Below, one piece after another: positions 50,044-58,346 of a stretch of DNA of 64,000 nucleotides. The notes under the pieces are model-generated. The model worked only from the letters and a program-made list of their open reading frames with translations, did not search any database and was not told the DNA's origin. Numbering within the stretch: the first letter of the stretch is position 1; each line of letters begins with the position of its first letter. Source of the stretch: Actinokineospora spheciospongiae (GTDB lineage: Bacteria; Actinomycetota; Actinomycetes; Mycobacteriales; Pseudonocardiaceae); the NCBI RefSeq assembly GCF_000564855.1, contig NZ_AYXG01000081.1:1-64000 (forward strand). Reading direction: 5' to 3'. The position numbers and the translations under genes are program-made.

Positions 50044-51036
50044 ATGACACCAACCCGCCTGTCCTGGGCGAGCATCGACGACCACCTCGGGCCCGGCGCG
50101 ACCCGGTTCTTCGGCGCCGGGTACCGGCGGGCCGAGTACGACGTCCGCGACGTGCGCCTCGGTGCCGAGCTGTCGGCCGAGGTGAGCGTCGGCTACCCCG
50201 CCGACTGGTCGCGCAAGTCCGCGGACGTCGACCTGCGCCCGCACCTGAGCAGCGTCGACACCCTGGTCCTCGGCGCCCAGCTCGCCGAGGCGCTGCTGGC
50301 CGCGCGGCACCGGCTCGACGGCCCGGCCCGGCGCCGGATGCGGCTGCGCAAGGTCACCCTGCGTGCCGGGATGGCACCGGTGGAGGACCTGGTCGGGCTG
50401 CCCGCGTCCGCCGCGGTGACCGGGACCAGTGCGGCAGGTGGCGGCCTCGTGTCCGTCGTGGACACCGCGGTCGGCGCGATGCGGGCCAAGGTCGAGGTCG
50501 AGCACCCGGTCGACGGCGGCATGGCGTGGCCGGACCGGGCGCGGTCCCTGCCGGACCTGCTCGGCCCGGCGGCCCAGCGCTACTACGGCGACGGGTTCCG
50601 CGGTCGCGCGCTGCGGCTGTGCGACGTCGACGCCGACACGGTCGAGCACGTGGCAACGGCCGTCGTGCGCCGTGAGGAGCCTGCCGCCGTCGGTGGCGAA
50701 GGCATCGAGGGTGCGTCGCAGCCGTCGGTGTCCATGGTGGACTGCTTCGTGGTCTGCCTGCAGCTGTCGCAGGTCCTGATGTACGAACTGGATTCGCTCA
50801 CCAGGGGCAGCAGCAACACGCTGTGGATGATGCAGACAACGCTGACCGCGGTCGACCGAGCCCGGCCTTGGCACCGCGAACTGCCCGCGCGCACCGCCAT
50901 CACCGGCAACCACCTGCTCCCGCTGCGCGGGCAGACCTGGCGCAACGTCGACGTCGCGGGCGAACTGGGCGGCGTGGCCATGCGCAGCTCGCTGGCGCAC
51001 CGACTCCCCGACCCGACCACTGGAAGGACATCATGA
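50044..51036 (+). CDS. AvrD-like family protein
   Basis: A 330-residue protein that closely recalls AvrD of Pseudomonas, which directs synthesis of syringolide elicitors from beta-ketoacyl and pentulose units. Recognisable blocks are SIDDHLGPGATRFFGAGYRRAEY, VGYPADWSRKSADVDLRPHLSSVDTLVLGAQL, and in the second half LGPAAQRYYGDGFRGRA, QPSVSMVDCFVVCLQLSQVLMYELD and SNTLWMM. The two halves look like copies of one domain of about 150 residues. I rely on memory of the family, so a search should confirm it. It lies 49 nt after the ACP gene and is coupled (ATGA) to the next. Confidence 0.75.
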   Translation: MTPTRLSWASIDDHLGPGATRFFGAGYRRAEYDVRDVRLGAELSAEVSVGYPADWSRKSADVDLRPHLSSVDTLVLGAQLAEALLAARHRLDGPARRRMRLRKVTLRAGMAPVEDLVGLPASAAVTGTSAAGGGLVSVVDTAVGAMRAKVEVEHPVDGGMAWPDRARSLPDLLGPAAQRYYGDGFRGRALRLCDVDADTVEHVATAVVRREEPAAVGGEGIEGASQPSVSMVDCFVVCLQLSQVLMYELDSLTRGSSNTLWMMQTTLTAVDRARPWHRELPARTAITGNHLLPLRGQTWRNVDVAGELGGVAMRSSLAHRLPDPTTGRTS

Positions 51037-51749
51037 AGCTCGCGATCTCCGGCACGTACTCCTCGGGCAAGACCTTCACCGTGATGGCGCTGGCGCACCA
51101 CACCGGCCTCCCGCGCACCCTGGCCAAGACGATCCGGGAGATCCTGCCCGACGCGGTCCCCGGCAAGTCGCTCGCCCAGTGCACCCCGGCCGAGTTCCTG
51201 CAGCTGGCAATGCGCAGGCACGTCGGCCGCGCGGTGCACGAGGGCAGGCTGGTGGACGGGTTCATCTCCGACGGGTCGTCGCTGCAGGAGTGGATCTACG
51301 GCGCGGTCCGGGTGCTGTTCGGGATGAACCCCAGCGTCACCGCCGACCGGCTCGACGTCATCCCGCGCTCAGAGCTCTCCGCGGAGATGCTGTTCTTCGA
51401 GCAGGTCGTCGCCCAGTACGGGCACGCCTTCAAGCAGCACGTCAAGGCGAGCTTCGACGCGTTCGTCCACCTGCCCAACGAACTCCCGCTCTCCGCGGAC
51501 GGGCACCGGCCGATGAACGACCGCTTCCGCGCCACCTGCGACGACATGCTGCTCGGCACGCTCGACGAGCTGGAGATGCCCTACCACATCGTGGGCGGCA
51601 CCATCGAGCAGCGGCTGGAGACGATCACCCGCCTGCACGACCTGCCGGTGGTGCTCGGGATCGAGGAGTCGGTGGCCAGGGCGCGCGCGGAGTACGCGCT
51701 GCTCGACACCCGCCTGGAGACCCAGCGCGCCAAGAGCGCGGTCGCGTAG
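51033..51749 (+). CDS. P-loop NTPase (NadR-like ATP-binding protein)
   Basis: A 238-residue protein with the phosphate loop GTYSSGKTFTVMAL at the N-terminus and ISDGSSLQEWIYGAV further on, a pattern of AAA_28/NadR-like kinases. An aspartate in FISDGS could be the Walker B acid. It may phosphorylate a small molecule made by the operon. It starts in an ATGA overlap behind GGAAGGA. The substrate is unknown. Confidence 0.78.
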   Translation: MKLAISGTYSSGKTFTVMALAHHTGLPRTLAKTIREILPDAVPGKSLAQCTPAEFLQLAMRRHVGRAVHEGRLVDGFISDGSSLQEWIYGAVRVLFGMNPSVTADRLDVIPRSELSAEMLFFEQVVAQYGHAFKQHVKASFDAFVHLPNELPLSADGHRPMNDRFRATCDDMLLGTLDELEMPYHIVGGTIEQRLETITRLHDLPVVLGIEESVARARAEYALLDTRLETQRAKSAVA

Positions 51750-51756
51750 GCCCGCC

Positions 51757-52074
51757 TTGGCCACCACCCGCGCACCACTGGAGCGGCTCAGCGAGCGCGA
51801 ACTGCAGGTGCTCGACCTGCTCTCCCGGGGGTGCTCGAACCTGGCCATCGGCGAGCGGCTGCGGGTGATGCCGAAGACGGTGGAAGCCCACGTGCGCAGC
51901 GTCTTCGCCAAGCTCGACCTCGAACCCCGCGCTGACGAGCACCGCCGCGTGCTGGCCGCGGTGACCTACCTGGGGCACCGGTCCGACACCGGCCCCGATC
52001 CACACGGCACCGATGCCCACGGCACGCATTCCCGCAGCACCGATTCCCCCGGCACCACTGAGGAGACAGCATGA
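51757..52074 (+). CDS. Stand-alone LuxR/GerE-type HTH protein with low-complexity tail
   Basis: A 105-residue protein. Residues about 8-70 are a GerE DNA-binding domain (LSERELQVLDLLSRGCSNLAIGERLRVMPKTVEAHVRSVFAKL) without any sensory domain. The last 30 residues are a His/Thr/Ser/Gly-rich tail (GTDAHGTHSRSTDSPG) encoded by imperfect short repeats. It starts at TTG 51757, 7 nt after the previous stop, with only a weak upstream TAGG. It could be a pathway-specific regulator or the remnant of a larger one. The stop overlaps the methyltransferase start. Confidence 0.72.
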   Translation: MATTRAPLERLSERELQVLDLLSRGCSNLAIGERLRVMPKTVEAHVRSVFAKLDLEPRADEHRRVLAAVTYLGHRSDTGPDPHGTDAHGTHSRSTDSPGTTEETA

Positions 52075-52895
52075 CCGACACCCTGGACACCACGGGCGAC
52101 GTCGGTGAGTTCACCGCCGTCGACACCACCGCCGACGCCTCCTGGTTCATCCACTTCATGGACCTGGCCAACGCGCTGCCGGAGTACGTCGCGGTCCGGC
52201 GCGAACTCATCACCACGCTCGGCGACCTGACCGGGAGCACCGTGCTCGACGTCGGGTGCGGCACCGGGGACGACGCCAGGGAGCTCGCCGAGCACGTGGG
52301 GCCGACCGGCGGTGTGCTCGGCACCGACCTGAGCGAGGCGATGGTCACCGAGGCGCGCACCAGAAGCGCGGGGTCGCCCCTGCCCGTCCGCTTCGAAACC
52401 GCCGACATGTGCGCGCTGCCCTACGACGACGGCGCCTTCGACGGCGTGCGGGCCAAGCTGGTCCGCCAGCACTGCCCGAACCTCGACGCGGCCGACGACG
52501 AACTGGTGCGGGTGATCAGGCCCGGCGGGCGGCTCGCGGTGTTCGACTACGACTTCGAGACCCTCGCGGTGGACCACCCGGACCGGGCGGCGACCCGGGA
52601 GCTGGTGGCCTGCTGGGTCGACGGGCACCGGAGCGGGTGGAACGGCAGGCAGTTGGAGCGCCGCTTCCTTGACCGCGGGCTGCGCGAGGTGACGGTGACG
52701 CCCCACACCGTGCGGCTGCCGTTCGGCTTCTTCCGCGCGTCCCTGGAGGGCAAGCTGGCCCAGGCGCAGGCCTCCGGTCAGCTGTCGCTGTCGGCGGAGG
52801 ACCTCCAGTCCTGGTGGAAGCCGCTATTCGCGGCGCAGGAGAACGAGCGGTTCTTCGCCTCGCTGACCGGTTTCGTGCTCGGCGCTACCCGCTGA
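52071..52895 (+). CDS. Class I SAM-dependent methyltransferase
   Basis: A 274-residue methyltransferase with SAM motif I VLDVGCGTGDDARELAEHV, acidic GTDLSEAMV, motif post-II FETADMCALPYDDGAFDGV and the family start TAVDTTADASWFIHFMDLAN. It likely methylates an O or C position of the operon product. Translationally coupled by ATGA overlap; last gene of the operon. Its 3' end overlaps the convergent MarR gene by 11 bases. Confidence 0.87.
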   Translation: MTDTLDTTGDVGEFTAVDTTADASWFIHFMDLANALPEYVAVRRELITTLGDLTGSTVLDVGCGTGDDARELAEHVGPTGGVLGTDLSEAMVTEARTRSAGSPLPVRFETADMCALPYDDGAFDGVRAKLVRQHCPNLDAADDELVRVIRPGGRLAVFDYDFETLAVDHPDRAATRELVACWVDGHRSGWNGRQLERRFLDRGLREVTVTPHTVRLPFGFFRASLEGKLAQAQASGQLSLSAEDLQSWWKPLFAAQENERFFASLTGFVLGATR

Positions 52896-53430
52896 CCTCG
52901 GCCGGGGCGCCCGCGGCGGCGGGCGCCCCGGCACCCTCCTCGTCCAGGCTGAGCAGCAGGTCCCGCAGCAGGCCCGAGAGCTGCTCGCGGGACTCCGGGC
53001 CGACCCGGTCGACCAGCTCGGCGGTGGCCGCGGAGTGCGCCCGCACCGCGGTCTCGGCCAGTGACCGGCCCGTGTCGGTGAGCGCGACCAGCAGCGAGCG
53101 GCGGTCGCCGGGGGCGAGCCTGCGGGTGATCAGCCCGCGCTCCTCCAGCCGGGCCAGGCGCTTGGTCAGCCCGCCGCCGGAGATCATGAGCCAGCGGTTG
53201 AGCGCGCTGGGCGCCAGCTCGTGCGCGGCGCCGCTGCGCAGCAGGATCGCCAGCACTTCGAACTCACCGGGGTCGAGGCCGAGCGGGGCGAGCGTATCCG
53301 TCGCCAGCCGCTCCAACCGCCTGGCCAACAGAGTGATCCGCTTGGAGACGGCCATCTGCCGCAGGGCGAGGTCGTAGCTGGACCACGACCACTCGCCCAG
53401 CATCCGATCGATGTCGTCTCGGCCGTCCAT
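52885..53430 (-). CDS. MarR family transcriptional regulator
   Basis: A 181-residue winged-helix regulator: LDPGEFEVLAILLRSG, then LAPSALNRWLMISGGGLTKRLARLEERGLITRRLAPGDRRSLLVALTDTGR. The C-terminus is Ala/Gly-rich. It is divergent from an MFS exporter gene and nested inverted repeats lie between, the typical layout of a MarR-controlled efflux system. The ligand may be the nearby operon's product or another aromatic compound. Confidence 0.87.
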   Translation of the reverse strand: MDGRDDIDRMLGEWSWSSYDLALRQMAVSKRITLLARRLERLATDTLAPLGLDPGEFEVLAILLRSGAAHELAPSALNRWLMISGGGLTKRLARLEERGLITRRLAPGDRRSLLVALTDTGRSLAETAVRAHSAATAELVDRVGPESREQLSGLLRDLLLSLDEEGAGAPAAAGAPAEVSG

Positions 53431-53460
53431 GCCCGTCAGCGTACCTCGAACGAAGGGTGG

Positions 53461-53499
53461 TAGTTTGCCGGTGAATGGTATTCCAGCAAACTATTTGCT
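53461..53499. promoter_or_regulatory. Nested inverted repeats, candidate MarR operators
   Basis: TAGTTTGC (53461-53468) pairs with GCAAACTA (53486-53493). AGCAAA-CTA-TTTGCT (53485-53499) forms a second, overlapping palindrome. Both lie in the 102-bp gap between the divergent MarR and MFS genes. Confidence 0.65.
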
Positions 53500-53532
53500 A
53501 GCGTAGTTATACCCAGGCCCCAGGAGGTTACC

Positions 53533-54750
53533 GTGAGCACACCCCAGACGACCCGCGATCCGAGCACCGCGGCCGGGCCGGACGCACCGAAGAGCTCCCC
53601 GCTGCCGCTGGCCGTCGCGTTCCTGACGCTGCTCGCGATCGGCACCGACCTGTTCGTGGTCTCCCCGCTGCTGCCCGCGATCGCGGGCGAGTACGGCGTG
53701 TCGATCGGCGCGGCGGGCACGTCGGTCACCGCGTTCTCCCTGGCCTACATGGTCGGCGCGCCGCTGGGCGGCACCCTGGCCGACCGGGTCGGCAGGCGCG
53801 GTGTGCTGGTCATCGGCCTGACCGGCTTCGCGCTGGCCAACATCCTCACCGGTCTGCCGCTCGGCTTCGGCCCGCTGCTGGTCGCGCGGGTGATCGCGGG
53901 CCTGTTCGCCGCGGGGGTGACGCCGTCGCTGCTGGCCCTGGTCGGGCAGTCGGCCCCGCCCGCGCGGCGCGGGTTCTGGATGTCCACCGCGATGGCGGGC
54001 TTCCTGATCTCGCTGACCACCGGCGCCCCGACCGGCACCGCGGTCGCCGCGGTCCTCGGCTGGGAGTCGGCCTTCTTCGGCATCGGGATCCTGGCGCTGG
54101 TGCTGGCCGTGGTGAACCGCTTCATCTGGCCGCGCGGCGCGGGCGCGGTCGCCCCGCAGGCGGGGGCGGGCCGGGTGCCGCTGGCCACCAAGCTCCGGGC
54201 GGTCTCGGTCACCGGCATCTGGGCGTTCGCGGTCTACTCGTTCTACACCTACCTCGGCAGCGGTCTGGAGGACGTCGCCGGGCTCAGCACCGGTGTCATC
54301 GCGACCGCGCTGATCGTCTACGGCCTCGGCGCGGTCGCGGGCAGCCTCAGCGGCGGCAGGTTGGCCGACCGCTACGGCGCGGGCCGGGTCGCCGTCACCA
54401 GCCTACTGCTGCTCGCCGTCGCCCTGGTCGTGGTCGACCTGCTGGTGCACGCGCCCGCCTGGCTGCTGCTGGTGTCCCTCGGCCTGTTCGCGCTGACCGC
54501 CTACCCGTGCCTGCCCGCCTACCAGTCCAGGCTGGTGGCGACCTTCCCCACCGAGAGCGGCTCGGTGTTGGCCTGGAACAGCTTCTTCATGTACCTCGGC
54601 ACGTCGGTCGGGTCCGCGGTCGGCGGCGCCCTGCTCAGCTCGGCCGGATTCCGCTGGATCCCGGTCGTGGGCGCGATCGCGGCGGTCATCGGCGCCGTGG
54701 TCTACCACCGCTGGTCGCTGCCGAGGCAGAAGGTGGGGGAGACCGCGTGA
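53533..54750 (+). CDS. MFS transporter (DHA1-type exporter)
   Basis: A 405-residue, 12-helix major facilitator. The loop 2-3 motif GGTLADRVGRRGVLVIG and the N-terminal LTLLAIGTDLFVVSPLLPAIA fit drug:H+ antiporters of the AraJ/CmlA kind. GTG 53533 sits behind CAGGAGG. It is divergent from the MarR gene and probably repressed by it. Its stop overlaps the oxidoreductase small-subunit gene (GTGA), so exporter and enzyme are made together. Confidence 0.88.
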   Translation: MSTPQTTRDPSTAAGPDAPKSSPLPLAVAFLTLLAIGTDLFVVSPLLPAIAGEYGVSIGAAGTSVTAFSLAYMVGAPLGGTLADRVGRRGVLVIGLTGFALANILTGLPLGFGPLLVARVIAGLFAAGVTPSLLALVGQSAPPARRGFWMSTAMAGFLISLTTGAPTGTAVAAVLGWESAFFGIGILALVLAVVNRFIWPRGAGAVAPQAGAGRVPLATKLRAVSVTGIWAFAVYSFYTYLGSGLEDVAGLSTGVIATALIVYGLGAVAGSLSGGRLADRYGAGRVAVTSLLLLAVALVVVDLLVHAPAWLLLVSLGLFALTAYPCLPAYQSRLVATFPTESGSVLAWNSFFMYLGTSVGSAVGGALLSSAGFRWIPVVGAIAAVIGAVVYHRWSLPRQKVGETA

Positions 54751-55214
54751 TCCCACTGGTCCTGCGGGTCAACGGCCGCGAGCACCGCATCGAGGTGGAG
54801 GCCAGGGTGACCCTCCTCGACGCCCTGCGCGACGTGCTGCACCTGACCGGCACCAAGAAGGGCTGTGATCGCGGGGAGTGCGGTGCCTGCACGGTCCACG
54901 TCGACGGCGAGCGGATCAACTCGTGCCTGGCGCTGGCGGTCATGCAGGAGGGCAGGGAGGTGACCACCGTGGAGGGTGTCGGCACGGTCGGGGCGCCGCA
55001 CCCGGTCCAGGCGGCCTTCGTCGCCCGCGACGCGCTGCAGTGCGGCTACTGCACCCCGGGGCAGGTCATGTCGGCGATCGCGTGCGTCCGGGAGGGCCAC
55101 ACCGGCAGCGACGACGAGATCCGGGAGTGGATGAGCGGCAACCTCTGCCGGTGCGCGGCCTACGAGCAGATCGTGGCCGCCGTCCGGGACGCGGCGGAGG
55201 CGCACCGTGCGTGA
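54747..55214 (+). CDS. Molybdenum hydroxylase [2Fe-2S] subunit, PaoA-like
   Basis: A 155-residue iron-sulfur subunit. The plant-ferredoxin cluster motif is CDRGECGACTV plus NSC, and the second cluster is held by QCGYCTPGQ and GNLCRCAAY. It transfers electrons from the molybdenum centre to FAD. GTG 54747 overlaps the MFS stop, and the stop overlaps the FAD-subunit start. No Tat signal is present, so the enzyme is probably cytoplasmic. Confidence 0.9.
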   Translation: MIPLVLRVNGREHRIEVEARVTLLDALRDVLHLTGTKKGCDRGECGACTVHVDGERINSCLALAVMQEGREVTTVEGVGTVGAPHPVQAAFVARDALQCGYCTPGQVMSAIACVREGHTGSDDEIREWMSGNLCRCAAYEQIVAAVRDAAEAHRA

Positions 55215-56196
55215 CTTCGACTACGTCCGGGCCACCGGGTCCGACCACGCGATCGAGGCCCTGGCCGCCCGGCCGGGCGCGCGACCGGTCGCGGGCGGCA
55301 CGGACCTGCTCACCCTCCTCAAGGACGGGATCGAGGCCCCCGAGGCGCTCGTCGACATCACCGGCACCGGGCTCGGCGCGGTGGAGCACGGCCCGGACGG
55401 CCTGACCCTGGGCGCGCTCGCCACCCTGAGCCGGGTCGCCGCGGACCCCGCGGTGCGCGCGAGCCACCCGCTGCTGGTGCAGGCGGTGGAGTCCGCCGCG
55501 TCCCCGCAGCTGCGGAACATGGCCACCATCGGCGGGAACCTCCTGCAGCGCACCAGGTGCCCGTACTTCCGGGCCGAGACCGCGCTGCCGTGCAACCGCC
55601 GCACCCCGGGGTCCGGCTGCTCCGCCGTCGACGGCGAGCACCGCGCCGCGGCGATCTTCGGCTGGACCGGGCACTGCGTGGCCACCCACCCCTCCGACCC
55701 GGCGGTCGCGCTGTCCGCCGCGGACGCCCGGGTGCGGGTGCGCTCGGCGGGCGGCGAGCGCACCCTGGCGCTCGACGAGCTGCTGCGGCTGCCCGGCGAC
55801 ACCCCCGACCGGGAGACGGCGCTGGACCACGCGGAACTGATCACCGCCGTCGAGGTGCCCGCGCTGCCCGCCGGGAGCCGGTCCTGCTACCTCAAGGTCC
55901 GCGAGCGGGCCTCCTACGAGTTCGCGCTCGTCTCCTGCGCGGTGGTGCTGGGGGTCGACGGGCGCAAGCGCATCAGCCAGGCGCGGATCGCGCTGGGCGG
56001 GGTGGCCGCCCGCCCGTGGCGGCTGGTCGAGGCGGAACGCGCGCTGGTCGGGGTCGAGCTGACCGCCGTCCCGGTGCGCGCCGCCGTCGAGCGGTCCTTC
56101 GCGGCGGCGGAGGCGTTGCCGGGCAACGCGTTCAAGGTCGAGGTCGGCATCCGCACGGCGGTCCGCGCCGTGCTCACGGCGGGGGGCGCGCGGTGA
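55207..56196 (+). CDS. Molybdenum hydroxylase FAD subunit with [4Fe-4S] loop, PaoB-like
   Basis: A 329-residue FAD-binding subunit: ARPVAGGTDLLTLLKDGI (FAD pyrophosphate), then MATIGGNLLQ. The loop TRCPYFRAETALPCNRRTPGSGCSAVDGEHR carries three Cys, and a fourth lies at WTGHCVATHPSD. This pattern holds an extra [4Fe-4S] cluster in PaoB/YagS and in hydroxybenzoyl-CoA reductase beta subunits. This points to a PaoABC-like aldehyde oxidoreductase rather than a plain xanthine dehydrogenase. Confidence 0.88.
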   Translation: MRDFDYVRATGSDHAIEALAARPGARPVAGGTDLLTLLKDGIEAPEALVDITGTGLGAVEHGPDGLTLGALATLSRVAADPAVRASHPLLVQAVESAASPQLRNMATIGGNLLQRTRCPYFRAETALPCNRRTPGSGCSAVDGEHRAAAIFGWTGHCVATHPSDPAVALSAADARVRVRSAGGERTLALDELLRLPGDTPDRETALDHAELITAVEVPALPAGSRSCYLKVRERASYEFALVSCAVVLGVDGRKRISQARIALGGVAARPWRLVEAERALVGVELTAVPVRAAVERSFAAAEALPGNAFKVEVGIRTAVRAVLTAGGAR

Positions 56197-58346
56197 CCGG
56201 GGCGCGGCCGCGCGTCGACGGCCCGGCCAAGGTCACCGGCGCCGCCCGCTACGCGGCGGAGTGGCGGGCCGCGGACCTGCGGCACGCCGCCCTGGTGACG
56301 TCCCCCGTGCCCGCGGCGACCATCACGGCCGTCGACACCTCAGCGGCCGAACGCGTCCCCGGAGTGGTGGCGGTGTTCACCCACCACAACGCGCCCCGCT
56401 TGCGGCCACCCGTCGGCGCCCCCTACGGCGGGCGGCTTCCGTTGCAGGACAACCGCGTGCACTACGAGGGCGAACCGGTCGCGGTGGTCGTGGCCGAACG
56501 CCTCGAACAGGCGCGCGAAGCCGTCGGGCTGGTGCGGTTGGACTACGCGCCACTGTCCGCCGAGACCGACTTCCGCGCGGTCGCCGACACCGCCGTCCCC
56601 ACCCCGCCCGCCCGGTGGGGACCGGCCGACACGACCGTCGGGGACCTGGCGGCGGGGATCGCCGAGGCCGACGTGGTGCTCCGCGCGGAGTACTCGACCG
56701 CGGCGCGGCACCACAGCCCGATCGAGACCTCCGCGACCCAGGCCGAGTGGCGCGACGGGGTGTTGACGCTGCGCGACGCCACCCAGGGCGTGTTCAACGT
56801 GCACGCGGTCGTCTCCTCCGCCCTCGACCTGCCCGCGGACCGGGTCCGGGTGCTCGCGGAGTACACCGGTGGCGGTTTCGGCAGCAAGGGGTACGTCTGG
56901 CCGCACCAGGTCATCGCGGCGATGCTCGCCAGAGAACTGGGCGGCGCGCTGCGGCTGGTGCTCACCAGGGCGCAGAGCTTCACCTCGCACGGCTACCAGC
57001 CGCCGACCCGCCAGCGGCTCGTCTTGGCGGCGACCGCCGAGGGCAGGTTCACCGCGATCCGGCACGACTCGCTCAGCCCCACCTCGACCTACGGCGAGTA
57101 CGTCGAGATGACCGCCAACGGCAGCCGGGTCGCCTACGCCTGCCCGGCCATCACCACCACCCACCGGGTCGCGCCGGTGGCCACCGTCCTGCCCACCCCG
57201 ATGCGGGCCCCACACGAGGGTCCGGGCATGTTCGCACTGGAGGTGGCCGTCGACGAGGTGGCCTGCGAACTCGGGATCGACCCGCTGGAGCTGCGGCTGC
57301 GCAACCACGCCGAGGTCGACCCGACGAGCGGGAAACCGTTCTCCACCAAGGGACTGCTCGCCTGCTACGCCGAGGGCGCGCGCCGCTTCGGCTGGGCGGA
57401 CCGCCCGCGGGCGACCGGCTCGCTGCGCGAGGGCGACCAGCTCATCGGCTGGGGCATGGCCACCGCGGTCATGGCGACCATGCGGTTCCCCGCCGCCGCC
57501 CGCGCCCGCCTGCACGCCGACGGCCGGGTGGTGGTCGAGGCGGGCTGCCAGGAGATCGGCACCGGCACCTACACGATCATGCCGCAGCTCGCGGCCGAGG
57601 TGCTGGGCTGCCCGCCGGAGCAGGTGGTGCTGCGGCTCGGCGACACGGCGCTGCCGCGGACCGGGATGACCGCCGGGTCCTCGACCACGCTCAGCGTCGG
57701 CTCGGCCGTCACCGCCGCCGCCGAGGCGCTCGCCGCCCGGCTCGCGCTGCTGGCCACCGGCGACCCGACCGCGGCGGTCCGGCTGGACGGGATCGAGCTG
57801 ACGGTCAAGAACGGCGCGGTCGAGGTCTTCCGGCTCGACGAGCTGTTCGCCCGGCTCGGTGTCGACTCCGTCGCCGCCGGGGGTTCCTGGGAGCCGCGGG
57901 AGAACCAGCGCTCCATGCACACCTTCGGCGCGGTCTTCGCCGAGGTCGCGGTGGACGTCGACCTGCCGGTGCCCCGGGTGCGCAGGCTGGTGGCCGTCTA
58001 CAGCGCGGGTCGCATCGTCAACCCGCTCACCGCGCGCGGCCAGATGACCGGCGGCCTGGTGTGGGGCATCGGGCAGGCCCTGCTGGAGAAGTCCACCACC
58101 GACCACCGCCTCGGCCGGTTCGTGGACAAGAACCTCGCGGGCTACCGGCTGCCGGTGAACGCCGACGTGCCCGACCTCGACGTCGCCTTCGTCGAGGAGT
58201 ACGACCCGCACGCGAGCGGCATCGGCGCCCGGGGGATCGGCGAGCTCGGCTCGGTCGGGGTGGCCCCGGCCATCGCCAACGCCGTGCACCACGCCACCGG
58301 CAAGCGCGTGCGGTCGCTGCCGATCGCGCTGGAGGACCTGCTGTGA
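56193..58346 (+). CDS. Molybdenum hydroxylase catalytic subunit, PaoC/XDH large-chain-like
   Basis: A 717-residue molybdopterin-binding subunit. Conserved contacts include GGGFGSKGYVWPHQ, MRAPHEGPGMFALE, QEIGTGTYTIMPQ and the catalytic Glu in GARGIGELGSVGVAPAI near the C-terminus. It oxidises an aldehyde or N-heterocycle with water as oxygen source. It is coupled by GTGA overlaps to the FAD subunit and to the lipoprotein. No maturation (XdhC-like) chaperone is seen in the window, so one must be encoded elsewhere. Confidence 0.9.
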   Translation: MTGARPRVDGPAKVTGAARYAAEWRAADLRHAALVTSPVPAATITAVDTSAAERVPGVVAVFTHHNAPRLRPPVGAPYGGRLPLQDNRVHYEGEPVAVVVAERLEQAREAVGLVRLDYAPLSAETDFRAVADTAVPTPPARWGPADTTVGDLAAGIAEADVVLRAEYSTAARHHSPIETSATQAEWRDGVLTLRDATQGVFNVHAVVSSALDLPADRVRVLAEYTGGGFGSKGYVWPHQVIAAMLARELGGALRLVLTRAQSFTSHGYQPPTRQRLVLAATAEGRFTAIRHDSLSPTSTYGEYVEMTANGSRVAYACPAITTTHRVAPVATVLPTPMRAPHEGPGMFALEVAVDEVACELGIDPLELRLRNHAEVDPTSGKPFSTKGLLACYAEGARRFGWADRPRATGSLREGDQLIGWGMATAVMATMRFPAAARARLHADGRVVVEAGCQEIGTGTYTIMPQLAAEVLGCPPEQVVLRLGDTALPRTGMTAGSSTTLSVGSAVTAAAEALAARLALLATGDPTAAVRLDGIELTVKNGAVEVFRLDELFARLGVDSVAAGGSWEPRENQRSMHTFGAVFAEVAVDVDLPVPRVRRLVAVYSAGRIVNPLTARGQMTGGLVWGIGQALLEKSTTDHRLGRFVDKNLAGYRLPVNADVPDLDVAFVEEYDPHASGIGARGIGELGSVGVAPAIANAVHHATGKRVRSLPIALEDLL

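Noticed and set aside
56340-58292. 650-codon minus-strand frame opposite the molybdenum hydroxylase large subunit
   Set aside because: Low-complexity His/Arg/Gly product, no ribosome-binding site, mirror frame of a well-conserved enzyme.
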